Shown here piece by piece: positions 9,916 through 19,812 of a DNA stretch of 64,000 nucleotides (the first letter of the stretch is position 1; each line of letters starts with the position of its first letter). The stretch lies in contig NZ_QEPZ01000001.1 in NCBI RefSeq assembly GCF_003253005.1, positions 248,001 to 312,000 on the forward strand, given 5' to 3'. Below the pieces are notes generated by a model. That model was not told the DNA's origin and did no database searches. It saw nothing but the letters and a program-made list of their open reading frames with translations. The position numbers and the translations under genes were made by a program. The stretch is from Haemophilus parainfluenzae (GTDB lineage Bacteria > Pseudomonadota > Gammaproteobacteria > Enterobacterales > Pasteurellaceae).

Positions 9916-10865
9916 TTTTTGTTTGCTCTTAATAACAAATAAATAAAGTACACGCCACCGACAAAATTAACGATGATGCTTAATGTCGTGCGGAACGTAA
10001 AAATATGCGTCACCAATAATTGCCCTAAAACCAAGGTAATGATGGAAATTAACATCGCGGCAGGAATGAGGACTTTGTGACGATAATCACGAACAAATTC
10101 AAAGGTCACGTTCATTACCAATAACCCGAGGAACGTAAGTGGGCCAACAAGTGCAGTCGACACTGACGTTAAAATTGCCACGAGAATTAATAGGACTTTT
10201 AAGGTCTTTTGATAATCAATACCTAAGTTAATGGCATTTTCTCGCCCTAACGCCAACACATCAAAGCAATGCCAATATCTCAGACTGAAAACAATCGTCG
10301 CCACTAAAATGGCTAATGCCACCCACAAGATTTGTGTATTGATTCGGTTGAAACTTGCGAAGCCAATATCTTGTGCGATCTGGAATTCATTTGGATCAAT
10401 CAACACTTCCATAAACGTCGTTAAGCTGCCAAAGAAGGTGCCGAAAATAATCCCAACAAGCAATAAGAAGAAAATATTTTGGTTTTCTTTCTTAAACAGG
10501 AAGTGATAAAGCGCTAATGAAAACGCCATCATTAATCCCGTGCACAATACAAACAAGGCAATTGAATTCATGGAAAGCAATGTGCTTGAACCAAAAAGGA
10601 AGATAATCGTCGTTTGAATCAGTAAATACAGTGAATCTAACCCTAAAATACTCGGGGTGAGAATCCGGTTATTCACGACCGTTTGGAAAATCATCGTAGC
10701 GAGTGCACTTGCCGCGCCTGTAATCACAATCGCAATTAAGGATAAGGCGCGATTTTCCAAGGCATATTGCCAACGGTTCGGTAAGTTGTAGCCTAAATAG
10801 AGTGCAAGAGAAACAATGGCTAACAACGACAATATAATCAGTTGAGAAGAAGATTTCTTAGCCAT
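9906..10865 (-). CDS. Ferric-siderophore ABC transporter permease (FatC/CeuC-like)
   Basis: FecCD-family inner-membrane permease of 319 residues with about nine hydrophobic segments. It shows the family's conserved ALGRENAINLG coupling loop (about 203-213) and the GPLTFLGLLV segment that corresponds to the conserved G-(I/P)-I/F-F-G-L motif. Start at 10865 overlaps the end of the upstream permease by 8 nt. The C-terminus LLLRANKKWQ overlaps the ATPase start. It is the second of the pair of permeases that form the channel, as in the vibrio fatDC and Campylobacter ceuBC systems. Confidence 0.88.
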   Translation of the reverse strand: MAKKSSSQLIILSLLAIVSLALYLGYNLPNRWQYALENRALSLIAIVITGAASALATMIFQTVVNNRILTPSILGLDSLYLLIQTTIIFLFGSSTLLSMNSIALFVLCTGLMMAFSLALYHFLFKKENQNIFFLLLVGIIFGTFFGSLTTFMEVLIDPNEFQIAQDIGFASFNRINTQILWVALAILVATIVFSLRYWHCFDVLALGRENAINLGIDYQKTLKVLLILVAILTSVSTALVGPLTFLGLLVMNVTFEFVRDYRHKVLIPAAMLISIITLVLGQLLVTHIFTFRTTLSIIVNFVGGVYFIYLLLRANKKWQ

Positions 10866-11811
10866 TTCTATACCGCTTTAATAATAAAAATAAGAAGACA
10901 CTACTACCGAATACACCAACCACGGCATTAATGGAAATCTCATAAGGATAAATCACACTTCGACCTAAAATATCGCAGAATAAAACAAATACCGCACCTA
11001 ACAAAGCGGTATGAGATAACACTTTCTTCAAGTTATCCCCTAAATAAAGCGTGACGATATTTGGAATAATTAGCCCCAAGAAAGGGATCACGCCAACAGA
11101 CACGATAATAATCGAAGACACTACCGCCACAATGAGCAGACCGAGATAAAGGACCTGGTTGTAATTTAGACCTAGATTAACCGCAAAATCTTTCCCCATC
11201 CCGACAATAGAAAAACGATGGGCAAATAAATAAGCCACGATGAGTGTAGGAATACTGAAATACAACAATTCATAACGGCCTGACATCACAAGAGAAAAGT
11301 CCCCTTGTAGCCACCCGGATAAGTTTTGCAATAGATCTTCTTTATAAGCGATAAAGGCAGTAATTGAACTGATGATATTACCAAACATAATCCCCACTAA
11401 GGGCACAAAAATCGTGTCCTTGAATTTCAAACGGGACAGAATCGTCATAAATAATAATGTGCCAAGGAAAGACACGATGACCGCAATGGCGGTTTTTAAC
11501 AACATTGAAGCTGTTGGGAAAAATAGCATCGCCATTAAAATCCCTAATCTTGCACTATCCATGGTGCCCGCTGTGGTAGGGGAAACAAATCGGTTTCGGC
11601 TGAGTTGCTGCATCACCAAGCCACAAATACTTAAAGAGGCACCCGCAATCAAAATACTGATTAAACGCGGCACACGACTGATGAAAAAAATCTGCCACTG
11701 ATTACCTTCAAAATTCAGTAATCCTTGCAGATTAATAGTACTTACCCCGAGAAAAAGTGAAACAAAGGAAAGCACGATCAAAAGAAAAATCAGATAACGT
11801 CGCTTAATCAT
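10858..11811 (-). CDS. Ferric-siderophore ABC transporter permease (FatD/CeuB-like)
   Basis: First gene of the operon; FecCD-family permease with about nine membrane helices and the conserved GMGKDFAVNLGLNY coupling loop and GVIPFLGLIIPNI motif. The open frame extends upstream to 11850, but the relatives begin with a basic MIKRRY-like peptide, so I place the start at 11811 (317 residues). No clear Shine-Dalgarno precedes either ATG. A Fur-like box lies just upstream of the chosen start. In H. influenzae, as I recall, the flanking tyrR and M23 peptidase genes are adjacent, so this operon would be an insertion relative to that order. Confidence 0.85.
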   Translation of the reverse strand: MIKRRYLIFLLIVLSFVSLFLGVSTINLQGLLNFEGNQWQIFFISRVPRLISILIAGASLSICGLVMQQLSRNRFVSPTTAGTMDSARLGILMAMLFFPTASMLLKTAIAVIVSFLGTLLFMTILSRLKFKDTIFVPLVGIMFGNIISSITAFIAYKEDLLQNLSGWLQGDFSLVMSGRYELLYFSIPTLIVAYLFAHRFSIVGMGKDFAVNLGLNYNQVLYLGLLIVAVVSSIIIVSVGVIPFLGLIIPNIVTLYLGDNLKKVLSHTALLGAVFVLFCDILGRSVIYPYEISINAVVGVFGSSVFLFLLLKRYRNG

Positions 11812-11816
11812 AAAAA

Positions 11817-11831
11817 TGAGAATAATTCTAA
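11817..11831. promoter_or_regulatory. Candidate Fur box upstream of siderophore operon
   Basis: TGAGAATAATTCTAA matches 11 of 14 defined positions of the 7-1-7 Fur consensus (TGATAAT-N-ATTATCA). It lies 6-20 nt before the proposed ATG of the first gene. Fits iron repression, but no clear -10/-35 pair was found. Confidence 0.5.
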
Positions 11832-11910
11832 AATGCAAAAAGAATAGCATATTGAAGGAAAAGAGAAAAGATGAAGTGCGGTCAGTTTTCGGCTAATTTT
11901 TAGGCGTATA

Positions 11911-11940
11911 AAAAATGCGGTCAAATTTGACCGCACTTTA
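11911..11940 (-). terminator. USS-pair terminator after the M23 peptidase gene
   Basis: Perfect palindrome TGCGGTCAAATTTGACCGCA (11916-11935), made of two facing uptake signals. Read leftward it is followed by a T-run, just after the peptidase stop codon at 11945. Confidence 0.85.
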
Positions 11941-11944
11941 TTCA

Positions 11945-13420
11945 CTATAATTTTAACGTTATTTCCACTTCTTTTGCACGGATTAAGAATTGTTTACGTT
12001 CTGCTGTTGCCATTCCGCTACTGGTACCCGGTAATTTCACTGTAAGCGGGTTTACTGCACGATCATTTATATGGAATTCATAGTGTAAATGAGGCCCCGT
12101 TGAGATACCTGTATTTCCTGTTAATGCAATACGCTCCCCTTTCTTCACCATTTGCCCCGCTCTGACTAAAGCTCGGCTTAAATGCATATAAACAGTTTGA
12201 TATTCCCGACCATGACGTATCACTACATAACGTCCTGCACCACCTGCTTGATAAGCCACTTTTTCCACCAAGCCTTCTGCTGGTGCAATAACTGGTGTGC
12301 CTGGTGCCACGGCAAAGTCTACCCCTTTATGTGGGCGAACACGTCCCGTTACCGGATGGCGGCGATTTGGGTTAAATGGGGAAGAAATACGCGCTTGACG
12401 TTGCAATGGATAACGTGCAAAGCCTTTACCAAGGGTTTCCCCTTGCTTATCGTAGTAACGACCATTGGCCGCTTGAATACCGTAATAACTCTTACCATCC
12501 GCCATAATATGAATGGCTTCAACGTTACCTTGACCGGTTAATTTATCACCTAAATATTCACGTGATACTAAAATCGCAAATTTGGTGCCTTTACTAAGTT
12601 TTTGAAGGCTTACCTGCCACTGTAACGCAGAGCTTAACTGGCTGATTTGACGTCCATCCAAACCTAAATCACGTAAACTCGATGCAAAGGATCCGTTAAT
12701 CGTACCTTTTAACACCTCTTTCTTCCAAATGCTTTTCTTCTCTAAAATTTGGCGTTTAAACTTACCGTTTTCAGTCCGTTCATAAATACGTTCTTCTTTT
12801 TCAGATACCAACCAATTTAAATATTCTAGTTGATCTTCTTTATCTAAAATCCAATAGAACTGTTGACCTGCGCGAAGTGTTTTTAATTCAGGATAAGCAG
12901 TAATCAAATTCTTTGCGGTATCATCTTCCAACCCTGAAAGCTCTAATACATCCTTTAATGAATCACCACGCACTACGGTATGGCTAAATTGATCGGTAAT
13001 ACGCAGAGCCTGATCAGCCACATCTAAAATACCACTCAACACATCTTGAGCATCTTTTGGTAAATCATTGAGATCGTCAAACTGAGGTTTGATTTCATCC
13101 ACTTCATCATCTTTCGCTTGAAGATCATCATCATAAGAAGTTGCATCTTCCTTATTCGCATTCAGCTTAGTCTCTGGATGTTCGCCTGCTTGAGCTTGCG
13201 ACTTGTCTGATTCCGTTTTTTCAGATGTAAGAGATTGATATTGAACGTTATCCACCATCTCTGGTTCAAGATTGCTTTGCAGAGAAGGATCATAATCAGC
13301 AGTGTCTTTAAAGGCGAGGAAAATGCCAGTTAAAATAAGCAAAAGTGCAGCAAAAAAAATCACCGCTTTTATGCGGGATTTTCGTTTCCGTCGTTCTCTG
13401 GCTAATTTAACGTGTTGCAA
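11945..13420 (-). CDS. mepM: M23 murein DD-endopeptidase, MepM/YebA-like
   Basis: Cell-wall hydrolase that cuts DD-crosslinks between glycan strands to allow growth. The 491-residue protein has an N-terminal membrane anchor (about residues 20-37) after a basic stretch, an acidic low-complexity region, then an OapA/LysM-like domain ([17 protein letters not shown]). The C-terminal LytM domain carries the zinc ligands in HKGVDFA and HLHYEFH. It lies divergent from znuC, as mepM does from znuCB in enterobacteria. All catalytic motifs are intact. It is distinguished from NlpD by the N-terminal anchor without a lipobox. Confidence 0.9.
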   Translation of the reverse strand: MQHVKLARERRKRKSRIKAVIFFAALLLILTGIFLAFKDTADYDPSLQSNLEPEMVDNVQYQSLTSEKTESDKSQAQAGEHPETKLNANKEDATSYDDDLQAKDDEVDEIKPQFDDLNDLPKDAQDVLSGILDVADQALRITDQFSHTVVRGDSLKDVLELSGLEDDTAKNLITAYPELKTLRAGQQFYWILDKEDQLEYLNWLVSEKEERIYERTENGKFKRQILEKKSIWKKEVLKGTINGSFASSLRDLGLDGRQISQLSSALQWQVSLQKLSKGTKFAILVSREYLGDKLTGQGNVEAIHIMADGKSYYGIQAANGRYYDKQGETLGKGFARYPLQRQARISSPFNPNRRHPVTGRVRPHKGVDFAVAPGTPVIAPAEGLVEKVAYQAGGAGRYVVIRHGREYQTVYMHLSRALVRAGQMVKKGERIALTGNTGISTGPHLHYEFHINDRAVNPLTVKLPGTSSGMATAERKQFLIRAKEVEITLKL

Positions 13421-13511
13421 AATTGATACCTTTAAAATGAGTAAAAAACTTTTCGCTTTTCAGACTACAAACTCTGAAAAAAATTCATTTTACCCTAAAA
13501 ATGTAAAATAT

Positions 13512-13532
13512 TATGCCTAAATATTAGGCATA
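13512..13532. promoter_or_regulatory. 21-bp dyad in mepM-znuC intergenic region
   Basis: Perfect inverted repeat TATGCCTAA-ATA-TTAGGCATA about 67-87 nt upstream of the znuC ATG and about 90-110 nt upstream of mepM. It has the size of a dimeric repressor operator and no T-run. It does not clearly match the E. coli Zur box, so the binding protein is unknown. Confidence 0.5.
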
Positions 13533-13598
13533 GTCAGAATTTCTTGAGAAAAAGGCGGAAATGAGCTATTTTAGTGAGCTATTTTTAAAGGGGGAATT

Positions 13599-14393
13599 AT
13601 GCAGATTCGCGCCATTCAACCAACCCAACCCACACCATTAATTACACTGAAAAATATCAATGTGGTCTTTGAACAAAAGACCGCATTGCGGGATATTAAC
13701 CTCAGCATTTATCCCAATTCCATTATCACCATTGTTGGGCCAAATGGTGGGGGAAAATCGACCCTCTTAAAAACCTTATTAAAATTACAAACGCCAACAT
13801 CCGGTGAAGTAATTTATAGCACCAATGTCAGAATTGGCTATGTCCCACAAAAAATTCACCTCGATCACAGCTTACCAATGACGGTTGAGCGTTTTCTGGC
13901 ACTCAAAAAAGGTGTTAAAACGCAAGAAATATCAACCGCACTTGAGCAACTCTCTATCACTCATTTGAGAAAAAATAATATGCAAAAACTCTCAGGTGGG
14001 GAAATGCAACGCGTGTTATTAGCTCGTGCGATTTTGAACAAACCCAATTTACTGGTGCTAGATGAACCAACTCAAGGGGTCGATATTAATGGTCAAGCTG
14101 AACTTTATCAGCTGATTCACCGTACTCAACAAGCCTTAAATTGTGCGGTTTTAATGGTTTCCCATGATTTGCATATCGTGATGGCGGACAGTAAAGAAGT
14201 GTTGTGCATCAATCAACATATTCGCTGTGCCGGCACACCCGAAAGTTTATCGAATGATCCAACATTTATACGCCTTTGGGGCAACCAAATCTCACAAAAT
14301 GTGGGCTTTTATACGCACCATCATAATCATCATCATAATATGCACGGTGATGTTTGTAGTTGCAGTGCCAATCCATCTGAATGCCAACAATAA
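13599..14393 (+). CDS. znuC: Zinc ABC transporter ATPase ZnuC
   Basis: ATPase of the high-affinity zinc importer ZnuABC. The 264-residue protein has Walker [10 protein letters not shown] (47-55), signature LSGGE (131-135), Walker B LLVLDEP and the switch His (VSHDLH). The tail is unusual and metal-binding in look: [10 protein letters not shown] followed by CSCS and a further Cys in the last ~28 residues. A strong AAAGGGGGAATT ribosome site sets the start. znuB follows after 9 nt. The periplasmic partner ZnuA is not in this window, so it must be elsewhere. Confidence 0.93.
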   Translation: MQIRAIQPTQPTPLITLKNINVVFEQKTALRDINLSIYPNSIITIVGPNGGGKSTLLKTLLKLQTPTSGEVIYSTNVRIGYVPQKIHLDHSLPMTVERFLALKKGVKTQEISTALEQLSITHLRKNNMQKLSGGEMQRVLLARAILNKPNLLVLDEPTQGVDINGQAELYQLIHRTQQALNCAVLMVSHDLHIVMADSKEVLCINQHIRCAGTPESLSNDPTFIRLWGNQISQNVGFYTHHHNHHHNMHGDVCSCSANPSECQQ

Positions 14394-14402
14394 GGAAAAA
14401 TC

Positions 14403-15188
14403 ATGTTTGAGATTTTATTTCCCTCCTTGCTTACGGGATTACTGCTTTCCTTAATTACCGCACCACTGGGTGCTTTTGTGGTGTGGCGTAAAATGGCTTA
14501 TTTTGGTGATACCCTTTCCCACTCAGCCTTGCTTGGTGTGGCGTTAGGGATTTTCTTACAAATTAACCCTTATGTTGCCATTGTAATTTTGACGATTATT
14601 CTCGCCGTATTAATGGTTTGGCTCGAAAGTAACACGCAATTTTCAGTGGATACCCTTTTAGGCATTATCGCACACAGTTGTCTTTCCCTTGGTGTGGTTA
14701 CGGTTGGCTTACTAAAAAATGTCCGCGTAGATTTAATGAGTTATCTTTTTGGGGATTTGCTCGCCATTAATTTTAACGACTTACCTTATATTGGCACGGG
14801 TGTCCTCATTGTATTAGGCACACTGCTTTACTTCTGGCAAGCCTTACTCTCCACCACAGTTTCACCTGAACTGGCTCAAGTGGAAGGCATTAACATTAAA
14901 AAAATGCGATTTATCTTAATGATTTTGACCGCACTGACGATCGCATTAAGTATGAAGTTTGTTGGGGCACTGATTATTACATCACTCTTAATTATTCCCG
15001 CCGCAACAGCAAGACGTTTTGCCAAAACACCTGAACAAATGGTATTTATTGCGATTTTAATCAGTATGCTTTCTGTCGTTGGCGGGTTATTTCTTTCCGC
15101 CTTTTATGATACAGCTGCGGGGCCTTCCGTCGTAATTTGTTCCGCATTTTTGTTTTTGTTATCATTACTAAAAAAGGAATATTTATAA
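14403..15188 (+). CDS. znuB: Zinc ABC transporter permease ZnuB
   Basis: Inner-membrane channel of the zinc importer, 261 residues with about seven to eight hydrophobic helices. The ABC-3 family signature appears at the N-terminus (GAFVVWRKMAYFGDTLSHSA), and the conserved late helix is MKFVGALIITSLLIIPAATAR. It is co-transcribed with znuC. It could in principle carry manganese, but the His-rich ZnuC and the mepM neighbour favour zinc. Confidence 0.92.
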   Translation: MFEILFPSLLTGLLLSLITAPLGAFVVWRKMAYFGDTLSHSALLGVALGIFLQINPYVAIVILTIILAVLMVWLESNTQFSVDTLLGIIAHSCLSLGVVTVGLLKNVRVDLMSYLFGDLLAINFNDLPYIGTGVLIVLGTLLYFWQALLSTTVSPELAQVEGINIKKMRFILMILTALTIALSMKFVGALIITSLLIIPAATARRFAKTPEQMVFIAILISMLSVVGGLFLSAFYDTAAGPSVVICSAFLFLLSLLKKEYL

Positions 15189-15275
15189 TCCGCTCCAACC
15201 AGTGAAAACCATTTGCACCGCACCTTAAATCTTGATAAAGTGCGGGCAACTTTTGACGATATTTTAGGATAAGAA

Positions 15276-16223
15276 ATGAGCCAAGAATATTTAGATTTTG
15301 AATTACCTATTGCTGAACTTGAAGCCAAAATTGAAGCGTTACGTTCAGCATCTGATGACAAAATTGATTTACACGATGAAATTAAACGCTTGCAAAAGAA
15401 AAGCGATGAATTAACCAGAAAAACCTTTGCAAATCTTGATGCATGGCAGGTTTCTCGTATGGCACGTCACCCAAATCGTCCATACACGCTTGATTATATC
15501 GAACATATTTTTACTGATTTCCAAGAACTTGCGGGCGATCGTGCCTTTGCAGATGATAAAGCAATCGTAGGTGGTCTTGCTCGTTTAGATGGTCGCGCGG
15601 TAATGATTATCGGTCACCAAAAAGGTCGTACAGTAAAAGATAAAGTAACACGTAACTTTGGTATGCCAGCACCTGAAGGCTATCGTAAAGCGTTACGTTT
15701 AATGCAAATGGCTGAGCGTTTTAACTTGCCTATTATTACCTTTATCGACACGCCAGGGGCTTACCCAGGCATCGGTGCGGAAGAACGTGGTCAATCTGAA
15801 GCGATTGCTCGTAACTTACGTGAAATGTCTACCTTAAAAGTTCCTGTTATCTGTACGGTAATCGGTGAAGGCGGTTCCGGTGGTGCATTAGCTATTGGTG
15901 TCGGCGACAAAGTGAATATGTTGCAATATTCAACTTATTCCGTTATTTCACCAGAAGGCTGTGCTTCTATTTTATGGAAGAGCGCTGAAAAAGCATCAAC
16001 CGCAGCAGAAGTCATGGGCTTAACCGCAACTCGTTTAAAAGAGTTAGGTTTAATTGATAATATCGTTCAAGAGCCATTAGGTGGTGCGCATCGTAATTAT
16101 CATGAAATGGCACGTAATTTAAAACAATGCCTTGTTGAAGAACTAAACGAACTCGATACCTTCGACAAAGATGGCTTATTAGAAAGACGTTATGAACGTT
16201 TAATGTCTTACGGTTATTGTTAA
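15276..16223 (+). CDS. accA: Acetyl-CoA carboxylase carboxyltransferase subunit alpha
   Basis: With AccD forms the carboxyltransferase that moves CO2 from biotin to acetyl-CoA, the first step of fatty-acid synthesis. The 315-residue product starts with the typical helical segment ([15 protein letters not shown]) and contains the crotonase-fold core with [15 protein letters not shown] and the oxyanion-hole region [11 protein letters not shown]. Length and sequence are as expected for AccA. A near-perfect hairpin terminator follows. The 87-nt upstream gap holds a degenerate USS-like inverted repeat. Confidence 0.97.
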   Translation: MSQEYLDFELPIAELEAKIEALRSASDDKIDLHDEIKRLQKKSDELTRKTFANLDAWQVSRMARHPNRPYTLDYIEHIFTDFQELAGDRAFADDKAIVGGLARLDGRAVMIIGHQKGRTVKDKVTRNFGMPAPEGYRKALRLMQMAERFNLPIITFIDTPGAYPGIGAEERGQSEAIARNLREMSTLKVPVICTVIGEGGSGGALAIGVGDKVNMLQYSTYSVISPEGCASILWKSAEKASTAAEVMGLTATRLKELGLIDNIVQEPLGGAHRNYHEMARNLKQCLVEELNELDTFDKDGLLERRYERLMSYGYC

Positions 16224-16231
16224 TAAAATAG

Positions 16232-16263
16232 AAAAAGAGCGGTTAGTTTAACCGCTCTTTTTT
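16232..16263 (+). terminator. Terminator after accA, AAGAGCGGT type
   Basis: Perfect 14-bp stem AAAAAGAGCGGTTA / TAACCGCTCTTTTT with a 3-nt loop. The core AAGAGCGGT differs from the uptake signal AAGTGCGGT at one base. Confidence 0.9.
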
Positions 16264-16339
16264 GTGTTTTGAAAAAAATGTTGCATGAATGCAAGAAACA
16301 GCATCAATGCCTAAAATAATATAACAAGGAGAACTCAAA

Positions 16340-17206
16340 ATGAAAAACGTATTAGCAATCCAATCTCATGTAGTTTATGGTTTCGCTGGTAATAAATCTG
16401 CTACCTTTCCAATGCAGCTATTAGGCGTGGATGTATGGGCACTCAATACCGTGCAATTCTCTAACCATACTCAATATGGTAAATGGACAGGCATGGTTAT
16501 TCCACAAGAGCAAATTGGTGAAATTGCTAACGGTTTAGATGCTATTGGAAAACTGCAAGAATGTGATGCGTTGCTTTCTGGCTATTTAGGTTCAGCTGAG
16601 CAAGTTGACAAAATTATCTATGCTTTAGAAAAAATCAAAGCACGTAACCCAAATGCACTTTACTTGTGCGATCCAGTGATGCCTAATGCCGAAAAAGTTT
16701 GCGTGGTCGCCGATGGTGTACGTGAACGCTTAATTGAAAAAGCCATTCCACGTGCGGACATTATGACCCCAAATCTTTCCGAACTTCGTACGCTTTCTGA
16801 CTTCCCTATCAATACGTTTGACGATGTGCTGAAAGCCGCCAATGCATTAGTGGCTAAAGGTGTGAAAAAAGTGTTGGTTAAACACTTAGGTAAAGCAGGT
16901 AAATTAAATGATCCTGATACCTTTGAAATTATTATGGCGACACCTGAAGGTGTATGGCATTTAAGCCGTCCGCTTTATAAATTTAACTTTGAACCTGTTG
17001 GTGTGGGTGATTTAATTGCGGGGACTTTCTTGGCGCATTACTTAAACTGTGGCAATGATGTAGAAGCTTTTGAAAAAATGAATAATGCGGTTGCTGGCGT
17101 AATGAAAACTACCTTTGATTTAAAATCTTACGAACTCCAACCGATTGCTGCACGTTTTGAGATCTTAAATCCAAGCACAAACTACAAAGCTGTTAAAGTT
17201 GCCTAA
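16340..17206 (+). CDS. pdxY: Pyridoxal kinase PdxY
   Basis: Phosphorylates pyridoxal to pyridoxal 5'-phosphate in the vitamin B6 salvage pathway. The 288-residue protein has the ribokinase-like fold with the N-terminal [18 protein letters not shown] segment and the anion-hole motif [17 protein letters not shown] near the C-terminus, whose Asp is the catalytic base. This matches PdxY rather than PdxK. AAGGAGAACTC gives a clear ribosome site. The stop TAA shares one base with the ATG of tilS (TAATG), so the two are translationally coupled. Confidence 0.95.
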   Translation: MKNVLAIQSHVVYGFAGNKSATFPMQLLGVDVWALNTVQFSNHTQYGKWTGMVIPQEQIGEIANGLDAIGKLQECDALLSGYLGSAEQVDKIIYALEKIKARNPNALYLCDPVMPNAEKVCVVADGVRERLIEKAIPRADIMTPNLSELRTLSDFPINTFDDVLKAANALVAKGVKKVLVKHLGKAGKLNDPDTFEIIMATPEGVWHLSRPLYKFNFEPVGVGDLIAGTFLAHYLNCGNDVEAFEKMNNAVAGVMKTTFDLKSYELQPIAARFEILNPSTNYKAVKVA

Positions 17207-18498
17207 TGGATCTTTTTTCATTATTCCAAGCTCAAATCCCAACTACCGCCAATAAGTTTCTCATTGCTTTTAGCGGTGGTTTGGATTCAACTGCACTGCT
17301 TTCTTTAGTTAAAAGACTCCGCGAAAAACGACCGCACTTAAGTCTGCGAGCTATCCATATCCATCACGGATTAAGCCCGAATGCGGATGCTTGGACGGCT
17401 CATTGCCAACAACTTTGTAAACAATTTGCCATTCCACTTATTATTGAAAGAGTCAAAGTAGAAATGCACGATGGCATTGAAGCTGGCGCAAGAGAAGCCC
17501 GTTATCAGGCGATTTTAAAACATATCCAGCCAAATGAATATCTGGTCACTGCACATCATTTAAATGATCAAACTGAAACTTTTTTTCTCGCATTAAAACG
17601 AGGCGCGGGATTACAAGGTTTAGGCGCAATGCAGAAAGAAAGCCAATTGTTCGGGATGTCTATTCTACGCCCGCTTCTTTCTTTTACCCGTAATGAATTA
17701 GAAGATTACATTCAGCAAGAAAATCTGTCTTGGGTCGAAGACGAAAGTAATCAAGATAATCATTACGATCGCAATTTCTTACGTAACCAAATTTTACCTG
17801 AAATACGCCAACGCTGGGGGCATTTTGATCATGCAGTTCAGCGTGCCGCACAACATTGTTTTGAGCAACAACAACTAATTAATGAATTATTACAACCTTG
17901 CTTTGAGCAGCATCTTCTTGAGGATCAAAAACAGTTTTCACTCGTAAACTTTCTAGAATATTCATCGCAAAAACAAACCGCACTTTTGCGAATGTGGCTA
18001 GCTAAAAATCAGATTGCCATGCCTACGCAGGTTCAATTAATGCATATTATTGATGATGTTATTCAGGCTAAAGCGGATGCCATCCCACAATTTCAACTTG
18101 GGGAGCATATTATTCGCCGATATCAACAACGTCTCTATTTAACAGGAAAATTAATTGATTTGTCGCAAACTTGTCTTGATATGCCATTAAATCAACAGAT
18201 TGTCTTGCCTGATAATCTTGGAATAATTTATGCAATCCACAATGCAACAGGCATTTTAGTCAATTGGAACGAAAAACAGGTTCAACTTGCCGATACGCAA
18301 GAACCGATTCAAATACGATTTGCTTATACTGGCAAAGTAAAACGCCAACATAATCGTCCTGCCGAAACCATGAAAAAAATCTGGCAAGAGCTCGGCGTTC
18401 CGCCTTGGCAACGAAATCGCATTCCTCTCATTTTTTATGGCGAGACTTTACAAAGTTCGGTGGGTTTTTTCCGTGTTTTTCAGAACTTAGAGAAATAA
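17206..18498 (+). CDS. tilS: tRNA(Ile)-lysidine synthase TilS
   Basis: Modifies the wobble cytidine of the CAU-anticodon tRNA-Ile to lysidine, so that it reads AUA. The 430-residue product carries the PP-loop SGGLDST at 23-29, the HHLNDQTETF motif (about 116-125) and the DESNQDNHYDRNFLRN region. The C-terminal substrate-binding domain ends in the typical ELGVPPWQRNRIPLIF. It overlaps pdxY by one base. It is convergent with mutH, and a bidirectional terminator lies between them. Confidence 0.95.
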   Translation: MDLFSLFQAQIPTTANKFLIAFSGGLDSTALLSLVKRLREKRPHLSLRAIHIHHGLSPNADAWTAHCQQLCKQFAIPLIIERVKVEMHDGIEAGAREARYQAILKHIQPNEYLVTAHHLNDQTETFFLALKRGAGLQGLGAMQKESQLFGMSILRPLLSFTRNELEDYIQQENLSWVEDESNQDNHYDRNFLRNQILPEIRQRWGHFDHAVQRAAQHCFEQQQLINELLQPCFEQHLLEDQKQFSLVNFLEYSSQKQTALLRMWLAKNQIAMPTQVQLMHIIDDVIQAKADAIPQFQLGEHIIRRYQQRLYLTGKLIDLSQTCLDMPLNQQIVLPDNLGIIYAIHNATGILVNWNEKQVQLADTQEPIQIRFAYTGKVKRQHNRPAETMKKIWQELGVPPWQRNRIPLIFYGETLQSSVGFFRVFQNLEK

Positions 18499-18526
18499 AA
18501 AAATGGGTGATGAGTCACCCATTTTT
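18499..18526. terminator. Bidirectional terminator tilS/mutH
   Basis: Perfect 12-bp stem AAAAATGGGTGA / TCACCCATTTTT with a TGAG loop. The right arm contains the mutH stop codon. Confidence 0.85.
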
Positions 18527-19186
18527 ATGATTAAGAAAAGCGTTTAAAATGCCTGCCGTAAATTCTTTCCGTAAATAAAACCCCAGTGGCAAGGTATCAA
18601 TCACATCCCCATTTTTGCCAATGCCTTTTGTAATGGCTTTGCTGTTTGCCCCTTTCGGACGAAGCTGCATCACTTTACCAATGTGTGCTGTAATTTGGTT
18701 CAACTTTCCGAGCACAATATAATCCATCAACTCTTCCCAATCTTGGCGTAATTGATGTTCTTGTTCAGCCGAAGGTTGCCATAAGATAGGTTGGCCAATA
18801 TGGCGCTCACGCAAAGGAATATCTCGACTACCTTCAACAGGAATCCACAAGACTTTCGATAATTTATGACGAACGTGCGAATTTTCCCAATTCACGCCCG
18901 AATTTTGAACCAAAGGCGCAAGGCTAACGAACGTGGTTTCCAACGGAAAACCTTCTGCATTGATGGGTAAGGTTTTTAACTCAATGCCTAAATGGGAAAA
19001 GTCCTGCTCTGCTTTACTGCCGGCAGTCGCTCCTAATGCAGTTTCAAGCAACATTCCAACCCAACCTTTATCGCGTTTTAAATCAGGCGGAACGGGAATA
19101 TTTAATTCACCTGCAAGTTCGCCAAAGGTTAACCCCGCAATAGATTGCGCTTTTTCTAATAAGGCTTGTTCGGTTTGTGGGATCAT
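18515..19186 (-). CDS. mutH: DNA mismatch repair endonuclease MutH
   Basis: Nicks the unmethylated strand at hemimethylated GATC sites when activated by MutL. The 223-residue protein keeps the restriction-enzyme-like catalytic triad: Asp62, Glu69 and Lys71 in [11 protein letters not shown] (E. coli D70, E77, K79). The length is normal. Its ATG overlaps the end of ogt by four bases (ATGA), giving an ogt-mutH DNA-repair pair. Its presence implies Dam-directed mismatch repair in this organism. Confidence 0.95.
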   Translation of the reverse strand: MIPQTEQALLEKAQSIAGLTFGELAGELNIPVPPDLKRDKGWVGMLLETALGATAGSKAEQDFSHLGIELKTLPINAEGFPLETTFVSLAPLVQNSGVNWENSHVRHKLSKVLWIPVEGSRDIPLRERHIGQPILWQPSAEQEHQLRQDWEELMDYIVLGKLNQITAHIGKVMQLRPKGANSKAITKGIGKNGDVIDTLPLGFYLRKEFTAGILNAFLNHKNG

Positions 19187-19722
19187 TCGTGGTATTTCTT
19201 CAATAATTTCGGTTTAACGTATTCTACGCCTTTATCAAGGTAAGGAATATTCTCTAATTTCAATAAAAAACGTTTTGCCGGCAATCCACCACCAAAACCA
19301 GTAATTTCACATTTTTTCCCTAATACACGATGACATGGAATGATAATACTAATGGGATTACTCCCCACAGCACCGCCAACGGCTCGCACCGCCTTAGGGT
19401 TATTAATACTTTCGGCTAATCCACCATAACTGGCTGTTTTACCATAAGGAATTTGACACAATGCTGTCCAAATCGCTTGTTGAAATGCGGTACCTTTAGG
19501 CGATAAAGGTATATCGGAGAAACTTTCTGGCTCGCCATTGAAATAACGCCTTAAAGAACACTGAACTTTTTCAAAAAGCGGTAAATCTTCTCGTAAAATC
19601 CAATTTGGATTTGGCGTGGTTTGTTCTAACTCACAATCTAAATTTGTGAGATTTTCACCATCAGAAAGCATTAATAACCGACCGATTGGTGAATCCATAT
19701 AAGCATAAAAAAGTGCGGTCAT
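19183..19722 (-). CDS. ogt: Methylated-DNA--protein-cysteine methyltransferase
   Basis: Suicide repair protein that takes alkyl groups from O6-alkylguanine onto its own cysteine. The active-site motif IIPCHRVLG is intact (Cys130 in the 179-residue form), as is the helix-turn-helix arginine region ([11 protein letters not shown]...PKAVRAVG). The open frame extends to 19776, but those codons run through the ompP1 terminator hairpin. The GGGAGAAAAATG site at 19722 is the better start and gives a typical length. The first codons contain an uptake signal core. Ogt and Ada C-terminal forms cannot be told apart fully; no Ada N-domain is present. Confidence 0.92.
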   Translation of the reverse strand: MTALFYAYMDSPIGRLLMLSDGENLTNLDCELEQTTPNPNWILREDLPLFEKVQCSLRRYFNGEPESFSDIPLSPKGTAFQQAIWTALCQIPYGKTASYGGLAESINNPKAVRAVGGAVGSNPISIIIPCHRVLGKKCEITGFGGGLPAKRFLLKLENIPYLDKGVEYVKPKLLKKYHE

Positions 19723-19758
19723 TTTTCTCCCGTTTTTTATGGGACCATATAAGAAAAA

Positions 19759-19786
19759 AGCACACCGAACATGCATTCGGTGTGCT
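19759..19786 (-). terminator. Terminator of ompP1
   Basis: Perfect 11-bp stem AGCACACCGAA / TTCGGTGTGCT with a 6-nt loop. Read leftward it is followed by TTTTTTC. Confidence 0.9.
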
Positions 19787-19812
19787 ACGTATTATGCTAA
19801 ATTTTTAACAAA

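Noticed and set aside
19723-19776. N-terminal extension of ogt
   Set aside because: These codons run through the ompP1 terminator hairpin; a good ribosome site precedes ATG 19722 and the homology begins there.
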